Assembly: GCF_003208655.1 (NCBI RefSeq)
Contig: NZ_QKLU01000001.1
Span: 434,001 to 498,000, forward strand
From: Pedobacter nutrimenti
GTDB taxonomy: Bacteria; Bacteroidota; Bacteroidia; Sphingobacteriales; Sphingobacteriaceae
Direction of reading: 5' to 3'
Length of the DNA stretch: 64,000 bases
In this document: positions 10,283 to 17,479 of the stretch, in pieces
Numbering within the stretch: the stretch's first letter is position 1
Layout of the letters: each line of letters starts with the position of its first letter
The notes under the pieces: generated by a model
Databases searched by the model: none
What the model saw: only the letters and a program-made list of their open reading frames with translations
Told to the model about the DNA's origin: nothing
Program-made: the position numbers and the translations under genes

Positions 10283-10327
10283 TTTTTTAATATGAAAATG
10301 CAGTAAATACTTTTTCATATTAAAAAA
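10283..10327. repeat. 16-bp perfect inverted repeat upstream of the NRPS/PKS operon
   Basis: Arm ttttttaatatgaaaa (10283-10298) is exactly complementary to ttttcatattaaaaaa (10312-10327), with a 13-nt spacer. It lies 93-137 nt before the synthase start codon. It is A/T-rich, so it could be an operator or a leader hairpin rather than an ordinary GC-rich terminator. Confidence 0.7.
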
Positions 10328-10347
10328 GATGTGGTCGAAAGCAATTA

Positions 10348-10420
10348 ACAATTGATCATCATGTTCTGTTTTTCTGAAGATTGTGCATCTAAGTTAGAAA
10401 AAATACATAAGATCAATTGT
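10348..10420. repeat. Separated 10-bp inverted repeat, acaattgatc / gatcaattgt
   Basis: acaattgatc at 10348-10357 and its exact complement gatcaattgt at 10411-10420, 53 bp apart, in the same upstream region. Each arm contains the short palindrome caattg. It could be a pair of protein-binding half sites; function is a guess. Confidence 0.4.
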
Positions 10421-10564
10421 AATGTAGCAAGTATGAGACCAGAACCCGTTTTTCGTTGATTTTAAATCGAAAACAAGACATTATATTGGTGTCAGGGGGG
10501 CTGCAGTGCTTTTTAAACTGTATGGTCCGGCTAGTGTTTTTTTTAACAAGTACCAGGCGGTGAC

Positions 10565-10750
10565 TTAGTTTTTTTCTGGGGGTGTGGAAACAATTTCCCC
10601 AAATTCATTTACATAGGCCAGCATGCTCTCTAAAGAGCCGTCGGTTCCATTTTGCTGACGTTCCAGTTTGCGCTGTAATTTGTCCTCTTTTTTCTTTTGT
10701 CTATTTTTTTCAAGTTGTTTTTTCATAAAAGTAGCCTGAGATTTAGCCAT
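10565..10750 (-). CDS. Small highly charged conserved protein (61 aa)
   Basis: 61 residues. The first half is almost entirely Lys/Arg/Glu/Gln (MKKQLEKNRQKKKEDK), followed by a short conserved-looking tail (SMLAYVNEFGEIVSTPPE). I recognise the pattern as a small Bacteroidota family often seen beside cold-shock protein genes; no csp gene is visible here. The basic helix suggests nucleic-acid or ribosome association, but that is inference. No signal peptide or membrane segment. Confidence 0.75.
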   Translation of the reverse strand: MAKSQATFMKKQLEKNRQKKKEDKLQRKLERQQNGTDGSLESMLAYVNEFGEIVSTPPEKN

Positions 10751-11002
10751 ATCGTGTATTTTTTATAATAAGAAAATAGCTTTTCTCTTTTTATACCTGT
10801 CTTTGTAATCTCAAAAGAAGCATTGCTGCTACCGGATTTAAAGAATGTAGAATAAAATTCCCAAAAGGCAACGGATTAAACCTGGAGAAAGTAAAACGCA
10901 ATTCTGAAGAAAGAATTGAAGGTATTTTATATAGAGAATAGCAATTGATACTCCGTTGGTCCAAATATACGATTTTTAAGGCAATAATAAAAACTGGGCT
11001 TC

Positions 11003-11569
11003 CTATCTGCTGCTGCTGATCTTGTAAGTAGCGGTCGCTTTTGCAGTGATGATTTTTGTGGTTGCGTTCCTAACAGTGCCAGAAATAATATAGGTTAAAG
11101 TACCCGATTTTAAATATTGCTGAAAGTCGGTAGCTCCTGTGACAACGGGAATGTTGAGGGAGCTGGCAGCCGCTGTAGAGTTGTTGTTGATCATTGCAAG
11201 GCTGATTGGATTTGTACCGGGTACTTTTAATTGTATTCTGATGAAGTCATAAGCACTAAAGTTGTTGGTGTTGTTTTTAGTGGTGTCCGCATTGACCAGG
11301 TCTATTTTAAAGGAGCTAAGGATAGCGGAGTTGATGTTGGCGAGTGCAAATTGTCCTGATGTATTTTTTGAGATGCTGTCTGCCAGATTAACCGGGCTGC
11401 TTAGTTCTGCAAATTTCTTTTCTTTTTGGGTGGTGTCTGAAACGGCAATAGTAAATGCAACAGGAGATAGTTGAATGCTGAGATCTCTTTGTATGCTTTC
11501 TTTTGTGCCACATGAAGAAAAGTATAGGCTTGCAGTTGCTAAAAAAAGCAGAAAGAATTTCGTTTTCAT
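11003..11569 (-). CDS. Putative lipoprotein of unknown function (188 aa)
   Basis: The N-terminus MKTKFFLLFLATASLYFSSCG is a lipoprotein signal with the lipobox cysteine at about residue 20, so the mature protein should be a lipid-anchored envelope protein. The rest is Ser/Thr/Asn-rich with alternating hydrophobic residues, suggesting a beta-sandwich fold; I do not recognise the family. It stands alone, with 252 bp to the next gene downstream and about 356 bp upstream. Confidence 0.8.
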   Translation of the reverse strand: MKTKFFLLFLATASLYFSSCGTKESIQRDLSIQLSPVAFTIAVSDTTQKEKKFAELSSPVNLADSISKNTSGQFALANINSAILSSFKIDLVNADTTKNNTNNFSAYDFIRIQLKVPGTNPISLAMINNNSTAAASSLNIPVVTGATDFQQYLKSGTLTYIISGTVRNATTKIITAKATATYKISSSR

Positions 11570-11925
11570 AATAGTAAGACAATAGATTAAAAAACGGGGG
11601 CAAGATAGTTATTCCTAAAGAATAAGCCCCACAAATATGAAGTAGTTTTTAAGTCGGACGTACGGATTTGCAGGGCTTAGGGAATGATGGTTAATTCGTT
11701 TTTTTCTTGGTTTCAGAATATAATTTTGGTTTTTTAAAGGACGTAATTATATTTTGTTTAATTATTTAATCGTCTGTAATTCAGTTATTTTATTGTAATT
11801 TATGTGATTTTTTTGTCTATGTTAAAGATGACTAAATTGATTTTTTTAGCTATAAATACAGAATTATATTTTGTTTTAATTTTAATGTGTTGTTTTTCAG
11901 TATTTTATGTGTTTTTTGTTGAGTT
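11570..11925. other. AT-rich intergenic region with a repeated 15-mer
   Basis: About 356 bp, strongly T-rich on the plus strand. aattatattttgttt occurs at 11745-11759 and again at 11862-11876, each followed within one base by aatt. I see no gene, RNA or clear promoter box in it. Confidence 0.5.
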
Positions 11926-12174
11926 TTATTGCTGTCTTTTGTAAGCAGCAGAAAAATCCGATCTCATTGTTTTAAACCGCTCGACAACAGTTTGTATAAA
12001 CTGCTCATCAAGGATCTGAAAGATTTCGTTGGCTCCCCCTCCGCTCAGGTCTAGCTCTGATAATTTATAACTTTGCTCGAGCGTGCCTTGTTCGAATTTG
12101 ACGATGTATTTCTGGTTCATATTGAACAAAGTGATTTTGCACTCAGGGTGTGGTAGTTCTGCTAAAATTCTCAT
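11926..12174 (-). CDS. Conserved small protein of unknown function (82 aa)
   Basis: 82 residues starting MRILAELPHPECKITLF. It is soluble, with no signal or membrane segment, and has a mixed beta N-terminus and a helical C-terminus (IQTVVERFKTMRSDFSAAY). It follows the S46 peptidase gene on the same strand after 57 bp that contain a hairpin, so transcription may be partly separate. I do not recognise a domain. Confidence 0.7.
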   Translation of the reverse strand: MRILAELPHPECKITLFNMNQKYIVKFEQGTLEQSYKLSELDLSGGGANEIFQILDEQFIQTVVERFKTMRSDFSAAYKRQQ

Positions 12175-12195
12175 GATATTTTAAAATTGTTTTAA

Positions 12196-12222
12196 ACCCT
12201 TTCTCCGCTGAAGAGAAAGGGT
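12196..12222 (-). terminator. Hairpin after the S46 peptidase gene
   Basis: accctttctc (12196-12205) pairs perfectly with gagaaagggt (12213-12222) around a 7-nt loop, 10 nt after the peptidase stop codon. On the minus strand only a short T-run (TTT) follows, so it is a weak terminator or a processing hairpin. Confidence 0.6.
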
Positions 12223-12231
12223 CGGTTGTTT

Positions 12232-14400
12232 TTATAATTTGACGCCAATTTCTTTAATTAGGAAATCAGCCTTGTCGATTTTTGAAGCGACCCAAAGTAC
12301 GTAACGAATGTCTACGCCAATAGAGCGGCTGTAAGCCTCATTCCATGCATAATCGTTAATGGTGGCACCATAGGCTCTATCGAAGTTTACTCCAATGAGC
12401 TCTCCTTTGTCGTTCATTACCGGGGAGCCTGAATTCCCACCGGTAGTGTCCATGTTATACAAGAAAGCAACAGGAACATCATTGAGGTCTTTTTTCTCGA
12501 AAGCACCGAAATCTTTAGCATTCCATAACATTTTAATTGCGGGTGGATAACCAAAGTCGGAATTTCCTGTTGCTCCCTTTTCTAATATGCCTTTAATAGT
12601 CGTGTAAGGTCGCATATAGGTCGCATCTTCCGGCCAGTAGCCTCTTACATAACCATAGGTGAGTCTTAAGGTGCTGTTGGCATCCGGAATGAAATCTTTC
12701 TTTAAAAATTTCTCTTTAACGTTCACATAGTCACCCATGAGTTTGTTCAATAAGCCATCTCTACGGTCCTTTTCTGGTTTTAAGGCTACAATTTGCTGGT
12801 TCAGGTCTCTTTCGAAAAGAAGGAGGCCATCGTTATAGGCTGATAAAGTTTTGGGTGATTTTAAAAGCGTGTTTAGAACATAATTTTCCTCTTTTAATTT
12901 GCTTAAATTAAAAGTCTCTTTGATGTATTGTTCGATGGCTGAGCTTGCTGAAGAGGCTTTGCTTGTAATTTTATCTACTGCTACAACCCTCTGGTTTTGG
13001 GAAAGGTCAGCTGCATCTGATAACATTTTTGTGAATATTTGTTTATCTGACCCCAGGTCGTAGACATTATAAATGTCGGATAAGGCTTTCTTTACTTTCT
13101 CGATATTTTTGTCGAAATAGATTTGTTTTTCGGCCTGGGGTGTGGCATCCAGGGAATCTTTAAAGTTGTTGATGTTTTTTGATACAGAAAGCAGGCTGGT
13201 GGAGGTGTAGATCTGACTGAGCCAGAGGTCACGTCCAGCATCTCCATTGATTAATTTGTACAATTGATCGATGTCGGTCATCAGGTTTCCATATTTAGCT
13301 TTTTGTTCAAGATTTTCATTAATAAAGGAAGCTAACGCATTGTCTTCCTGTTTCTTTTGAGAAATCAGGTCGATACCCTTAAGGCCTTGAAGTTTGCCTT
13401 GGTAGTTTTTTAGGGTGTTGGCATTTCTTTTAATTCTGGTGGCCAATCTAATGGCGGTCCCTTTATCTTTTTTTCCTGCATTTTCCATGGCGTTGTTCTG
13501 GAAGCTATAAAGCTCAGAGGTATAGGGTAGCACAAACTTTTGCTGATATTCAATGAAGGCTGCAGGGCGGTGTCGGAAAGTTTTTCCGGGATAACCCAGA
13601 ATGAATACAAAATCTTCTTCTTTGGTTCCCTGGGCATTTACCTTCAGGAATTTCTTAGGGCTGTAGGGAACGTTGTCTTTGCTGTATTTGGCAGGCTTTC
13701 CATCTTTGGAAACATAAGCCCGCATAAAGGAAAAATCTCCGGTATGTCTTGGCCATACCCAATTGTCTGTCTCTCCTCCAAATTCACCGATTTGTCTGTT
13801 GGGAACATAAACCAATCTAACATCCAAAATGGTTTTATAACGAAACAAGACGTAAGTCTTTCCGATAAACATTTCAGATACTTCAGCTTTGATGCTGGGG
13901 TCTTTTTGCTCGGCCTGGGATACAATGTTTTTTATGGTTTTGTTAATCAGTTGCAGCCGTGAAGCGGGGTCTGTAACCTGAGCAACAGCACTAAGAACTT
14001 GATCTGAAACATCTTCATAACTGTCAGTTATACGGCATGTTAAGCCTTTTGCTTCAATTTCTTCTTCATGATTTCTTGCTACAAAACCATTGTTCAGGTA
14101 ATCATGCTGTGGGCTGCTGGCCAGTTGTACTGCACTAAAAGCACAATGGTGGTTGGTGATGATCAGGCCCTGATTAGAAATAAAGGAGCCAGTACAACCC
14201 CCGACATTGACCAGGGCATCAACTAGACTTGTTCCGTTGGGGTTATAGATTTCATTCTGGTCAATTTTTAATCCGGCTTTTTTTAGGTCGAGCTTATGGA
14301 TTTCACTCAGTGGAAACATTCCTTCATCTGGTGGAGTATAGCCAGACTGAAGAATGCCAAAACAGAGTAAAGAAGTAAATAGTAAAGTTTTTTTATTCAT
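12232..14400 (-). CDS. S46 family dipeptidyl-peptidase, DPP11-like
   Basis: 722 residues with an N-terminal secretion signal (KKTLLFTSLLCFGILQSG). The chymotrypsin-like double barrel carries His85 (ITNHHCAF), Asp222 (RHTGDFS) and Ser657 (GGNSGSP), at nearly the same positions as the triad of Porphyromonas DPP11 (85, 227, 655). Arg675 in VNFDR aligns with the arginine that gives DPP11 its Asp/Glu preference; DPP7 has glycine there. I therefore infer a periplasmic enzyme releasing dipeptides with an acidic second residue, feeding amino-acid uptake. Family assignment is very secure; the specificity is an inference from one residue. Confidence 0.95.
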   Translation of the reverse strand: MNKKTLLFTSLLCFGILQSGYTPPDEGMFPLSEIHKLDLKKAGLKIDQNEIYNPNGTSLVDALVNVGGCTGSFISNQGLIITNHHCAFSAVQLASSPQHDYLNNGFVARNHEEEIEAKGLTCRITDSYEDVSDQVLSAVAQVTDPASRLQLINKTIKNIVSQAEQKDPSIKAEVSEMFIGKTYVLFRYKTILDVRLVYVPNRQIGEFGGETDNWVWPRHTGDFSFMRAYVSKDGKPAKYSKDNVPYSPKKFLKVNAQGTKEEDFVFILGYPGKTFRHRPAAFIEYQQKFVLPYTSELYSFQNNAMENAGKKDKGTAIRLATRIKRNANTLKNYQGKLQGLKGIDLISQKKQEDNALASFINENLEQKAKYGNLMTDIDQLYKLINGDAGRDLWLSQIYTSTSLLSVSKNINNFKDSLDATPQAEKQIYFDKNIEKVKKALSDIYNVYDLGSDKQIFTKMLSDAADLSQNQRVVAVDKITSKASSASSAIEQYIKETFNLSKLKEENYVLNTLLKSPKTLSAYNDGLLLFERDLNQQIVALKPEKDRRDGLLNKLMGDYVNVKEKFLKKDFIPDANSTLRLTYGYVRGYWPEDATYMRPYTTIKGILEKGATGNSDFGYPPAIKMLWNAKDFGAFEKKDLNDVPVAFLYNMDTTGGNSGSPVMNDKGELIGVNFDRAYGATINDYAWNEAYSRSIGVDIRYVLWVASKIDKADFLIKEIGVKL

Positions 14401-14431
14401 TTGTGTGGGTATTGAAATAAGTTTGAAAGCC

Positions 14432-14439
14432 CAAATCTA
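14432..14439 (-). promoter_or_regulatory. -7 box (TAGATTTG) upstream of the S46 peptidase
   Basis: Reads TAGATTTG on the minus strand, matching the Bacteroidota TAnnTTTG element, about 31 nt before the start codon. No convincing -33 element was seen. Confidence 0.5.
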
Positions 14440-14491
14440 ATAAATTCCAATGCTTTTACGTTTGGATGGCAGCTTTGAAAAAGGATATGAT

Positions 14492-14499
14492 TAGATTTG
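14492..14499 (+). promoter_or_regulatory. -7 box (TAGATTTG) upstream of the fRMsr gene
   Basis: TAGATTTG ends 20 nt before the ATG at 14520. A TTTG lies at 14474-14477 but the spacing is short for a -33 element. Confidence 0.5.
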
Positions 14500-14519
14500 T
14501 ATAGTAATTTTAATAGAAT

Positions 14520-14996
14520 ATGGCTGAAGATTTAATCATCATAAAAGATAAAGGTAAACAAGAACAGTATGAATCTTTGTTGCCGCAAATAGAGGCGCTG
14601 ATTCACGGAGAACGGGACCTGATTGCGAATCTTGCAAACATTGCAGCGGCCTTGAAAGAGCAGTTTAACTGGTTTTGGGTTGGTTTTTATCTGGTTAAGG
14701 ATCAGGAGTTGGTGTTGGGGCCCTTTCAGGGGCCTGTGGCCTGTACACGCATAAAAAAAGGTAAAGGTGTTTGTGGTACATCCTGGGCCAGGGCAGAAGT
14801 GTTGATTGTTCCTGATGTTGATGCCTTCGAAGGCCATATTGCCTGTAGCTCAGCTTCTAAATCGGAAATTGTATTACCTGTTTTAAAGGGAGATGAAGTC
14901 ATCGGTGTTTTAGATGTGGATAGTGAATATCTATCTCATTTTGATGATGTTGATGCTTTATATTTGAATAAGATAGTGAAGTTGATTCATGGCTAA
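14520..14996 (+). CDS. msrC: Free methionine-(R)-sulfoxide reductase (GAF domain)
   Basis: 158 residues forming a single GAF domain. Cys75, Cys85 and Cys109 have the same 10 and 24 residue spacing as the three cysteines of the E. coli enzyme (84, 94, 118), which supports a reductase rather than a ligand-sensing GAF protein. It reduces free Met-R-sulfoxide in the cytoplasm, usually with thioredoxin. It overlaps the next gene by 8 bp, so the two are cotranscribed; with the DNA glycosylase this looks like a small damage-repair unit. Confidence 0.93.
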   Translation: MAEDLIIIKDKGKQEQYESLLPQIEALIHGERDLIANLANIAAALKEQFNWFWVGFYLVKDQELVLGPFQGPVACTRIKKGKGVCGTSWARAEVLIVPDVDAFEGHIACSSASKSEIVLPVLKGDEVIGVLDVDSEYLSHFDDVDALYLNKIVKLIHG

Positions 14997-15594
14997 ACTA
15001 CCTTATGCCTTTTATCAGCAGCTGGAGGTAACGCAACTGGCTGAGTGCTTGCTGGGTAAAAAATTATGTACCCTTATAGACGGGAAACTGACCAGTGGAA
15101 TTGTTGTAGAAACAGAAGCTTACCGGGGGCCAGAGGACAAAGCGTCCCATGCCTTTGGAGGGCGTTTTACAGAAAGGACCAGGGTAATGTACGAGCCTGG
15201 CGGATTATCGTACGTTTATCTCTGCTATGGAATTCACTCTCTATTTAATGTCGTAACTGCACCGGCCGGTATGCCCCATGCTGTTTTGGTTCGTGGACTG
15301 GAACCTCTGGACGGACTGGATCTGATGCTCAAAAGAAGAAATATGTCTTTTTTGAAGCCAAATTTGACCGCCGGACCAGGTGCACTTTCAAAAGCATTGG
15401 GTATTGACAGGCAATTGAATGCAAAAGATCTTGGCGGAGATGAAATCTGGATAGAGGATGTGGGTATTGGTTATGCTGCAAATGAAATTGTTGCGGGTCC
15501 GAGGATCGGAGTAGACTACGCCGGTGAAGATGCTTTGCTGCCCTGGAGATATTATGTGAAAGGCAATTCCTTCGTGAGTAAACCTCATTTATAA
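14989..15594 (+). CDS. DNA-3-methyladenine glycosylase, AAG/MPG type
   Basis: 201 residues, normal length for bacterial members. ETEAYRGPED at 41-50 and ASHAFGG at 52-58 match the active site of the human alkyladenine glycosylase: Glu43, Tyr45 and His54 align with Glu125, Tyr127 and His136. It removes 3-methyladenine and related bases from DNA in base excision repair. It starts inside the end of the sulfoxide reductase gene and is followed 30 bp later by the bestrophin-like gene. Confidence 0.94.
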   Translation: MAKLPYAFYQQLEVTQLAECLLGKKLCTLIDGKLTSGIVVETEAYRGPEDKASHAFGGRFTERTRVMYEPGGLSYVYLCYGIHSLFNVVTAPAGMPHAVLVRGLEPLDGLDLMLKRRNMSFLKPNLTAGPGALSKALGIDRQLNAKDLGGDEIWIEDVGIGYAANEIVAGPRIGVDYAGEDALLPWRYYVKGNSFVSKPHL

Positions 15595-15624
15595 CCTCTT
15601 TTTCATTATTAAAAATAAATTTCA

Positions 15625-16485
15625 ATGATCAATTATAATCCCAAAGAATGGATAGCCTTTATATTCCATATCCATAAAGCCGATACGTTTAGAAAACTAT
15701 GGCCCCTGATGCTGGGTATAGCGGTTTTCTCAGGTATTGTTGCTTATCTGGGCTTGAATTACCTAGAAGTATCCCAAACGCCTTTTGCGAAGAACATTGG
15801 AATGATGCATAGTCTTTTGGGCTTTGTAATTTCCATGTTGCTGGTGTTTAGAACCAATACTTCTTATGACCGCTGGTGGGAGGGCAGAAAAATGCTGGGC
15901 GCCCTTGTGAATGTATCCCGTAACCTTTCTATGAAGATTAAAGCTTTAGAGTTGAAACCGGAAGATGTTCAGTTTTTTAGTTATGCGATACCTAATTTTG
16001 CCTTTGCGCTGAAAGATCATTTGCGTGAAAAGAGATTTTATGGAAAAGACAGTGTCCTGATAGAGATTAAGGAAGGCGCTCATGTACCAAACCAGATTGC
16101 CTCTGGTATGGTGTCAAAAATATATAACCTTCAAAAACAAGGGCAATTGTCTGCCCAGGATCTGATTATACTTACCGAAGACCTCAATCAGTTTACCAAC
16201 ATCTGCGGGGCTTGCGAAAGGATCAGGAATACACCGATTCCTTATTCCTATAGCGCTTTTATCAAAAAATTTGTGTTTTTCTATGTCATAAGCCTGCCAT
16301 TGGGGCTGGTATTTAGCCTGGGTTATTATATGGTTCTTATTGTTCCTTTTATTTTATATGTACTGACCAGCCTGGAACTCATTGCCGAACAGATTGAAAA
16401 CCCTTTTGGTCTGGATGCAAATGATCTTCCGGTAGATGACATCTGCAAAAATATAGAGAAACATACAGCTGAAATTCTTCTTTAA
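15625..16485 (+). CDS. Bestrophin-like (UPF0187) membrane channel
   Basis: 286 residues. Hydrophobic segments near 25-45, 55-75, 210-235 and 240-255, with the family signature FRTNTSYDRWWEGRKMLGAL near residue 74. Bacterial bestrophin homologues form pentameric ion channels in the inner membrane; ion selectivity cannot be read from this sequence. The stop codon abuts the ATG of the deacetylase gene with no gap, so translation is probably coupled. Confidence 0.92.
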   Translation: MINYNPKEWIAFIFHIHKADTFRKLWPLMLGIAVFSGIVAYLGLNYLEVSQTPFAKNIGMMHSLLGFVISMLLVFRTNTSYDRWWEGRKMLGALVNVSRNLSMKIKALELKPEDVQFFSYAIPNFAFALKDHLREKRFYGKDSVLIEIKEGAHVPNQIASGMVSKIYNLQKQGQLSAQDLIILTEDLNQFTNICGACERIRNTPIPYSYSAFIKKFVFFYVISLPLGLVFSLGYYMVLIVPFILYVLTSLELIAEQIENPFGLDANDLPVDDICKNIEKHTAEILL

Positions 16486-17388
16486 ATGATCAGGATCGCC
16501 CATCATAAAATGTTCGCGCATCCTTTACCTGAGGGGCACCGCTTTCCCATGCTGAAGTATGAGTTGATTCCGGAACAATTGCTGTATGAAGGTAGTATTG
16601 AGCAGGAGCAGTTGTTTGAGCCCGGGCTTTTGGAAGAAGAAATTATTGTGATGACGCACGAGAAGGCTTATTGGGAAAAGCTAAGAGACCTCACACTTTC
16701 AGATCGGGAGCAAAGAAGGATAGGCTTTCCGCTTTCTCCGGAACTGGTAGAAAGGGAAGTCCGTATAGCCAGCGGAACAATTGAGGCTGCAATTTCTGCG
16801 TTGCGACATAAAATTGCTTTTAATGTCGCTGGCGGAACACACCACGCCGGCCGGTTTTGGGGAGAGGGGTTTTGTTTGTTGAATGATCAGGCGATTGCAG
16901 CTAATTATCTGTTAAATAAATGTTTATGCGATAGAATATTAATTATTGATTTAGATGTTCATCAAGGAAATGGTACTGCGGAAATATTTGGAAAAGTTCC
17001 CCAGGTATTTACTTTCTCCATGCATGGCGATAAGAATTTCCCCTTTAGAAAAGAGCAATCGGACCTGGATGTTCCCCTGGAAAACGGCATGGGAGATGAG
17101 GCTTATTTACAATTGTTGGAACAACATCTTAAAAAAGCTTTTCTGATCCAGCAGCCTGATTTTGTATTTTACCTTTCCGGGGTGGATGTGCTGGCCACTG
17201 ATAAACTTGGAAAACTGGCGCTGTCAAAAGCAGGTTGTAAAGAGCGGGACAGAATTGTATTACAGTATTGCAAAGATCTGGGGGTTCCTCTGCAGATCAG
17301 TATGGGGGGAGGGTACTCTGCGGATATCAAAGATATTGTAGATGCGCATTGTAACACCTTCAGGTTGGCTGCTGATCTGTTTGGTTAG
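16486..17388 (+). CDS. Histone deacetylase-family protein
   Basis: 300 residues, one arginase/HDAC-fold domain. The charge-relay histidines are in GGTHHAG (His119-His120), zinc ligands in IDLDVHQGNG (Asp157, His159) and a third Asp in LSGVDVLATDKLG. Bacterial relatives deacetylate acetylated small molecules such as acetoin-pathway or polyamine substrates, or acetyl-lysine; the substrate here is unknown. Directly adjacent to the bestrophin-like gene. Confidence 0.94.
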   Translation: MIRIAHHKMFAHPLPEGHRFPMLKYELIPEQLLYEGSIEQEQLFEPGLLEEEIIVMTHEKAYWEKLRDLTLSDREQRRIGFPLSPELVEREVRIASGTIEAAISALRHKIAFNVAGGTHHAGRFWGEGFCLLNDQAIAANYLLNKCLCDRILIIDLDVHQGNGTAEIFGKVPQVFTFSMHGDKNFPFRKEQSDLDVPLENGMGDEAYLQLLEQHLKKAFLIQQPDFVFYLSGVDVLATDKLGKLALSKAGCKERDRIVLQYCKDLGVPLQISMGGGYSADIKDIVDAHCNTFRLAADLFG

Positions 17389-17479
17389 GCTAATTCCTTT
17401 TATTGTAGTGAGTTGTGATTTTTTAATCATTTTACGGATTTTTTAGTGAAATTTGAAGGTTCGGACTTAACTAGAATTG

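Larger units (their letters stand above)
10191..10564. other. Upstream region of the NRPS/PKS operon
   Basis: 374 bp without a credible gene. It separates the first synthase gene from the 61-residue protein gene; both are on the minus strand. I found no TAnnTTTG box on the minus strand here, unlike many other upstream regions in this window. It does hold two inverted repeats, listed separately, and a short G-run near 10495-10500. Confidence 0.6.

Noticed and set aside
13540..13962. 140-aa open frame on the plus strand
   Set aside because: It is antisense to the S46 peptidase gene, which has an intact catalytic triad; no family features in the translation.
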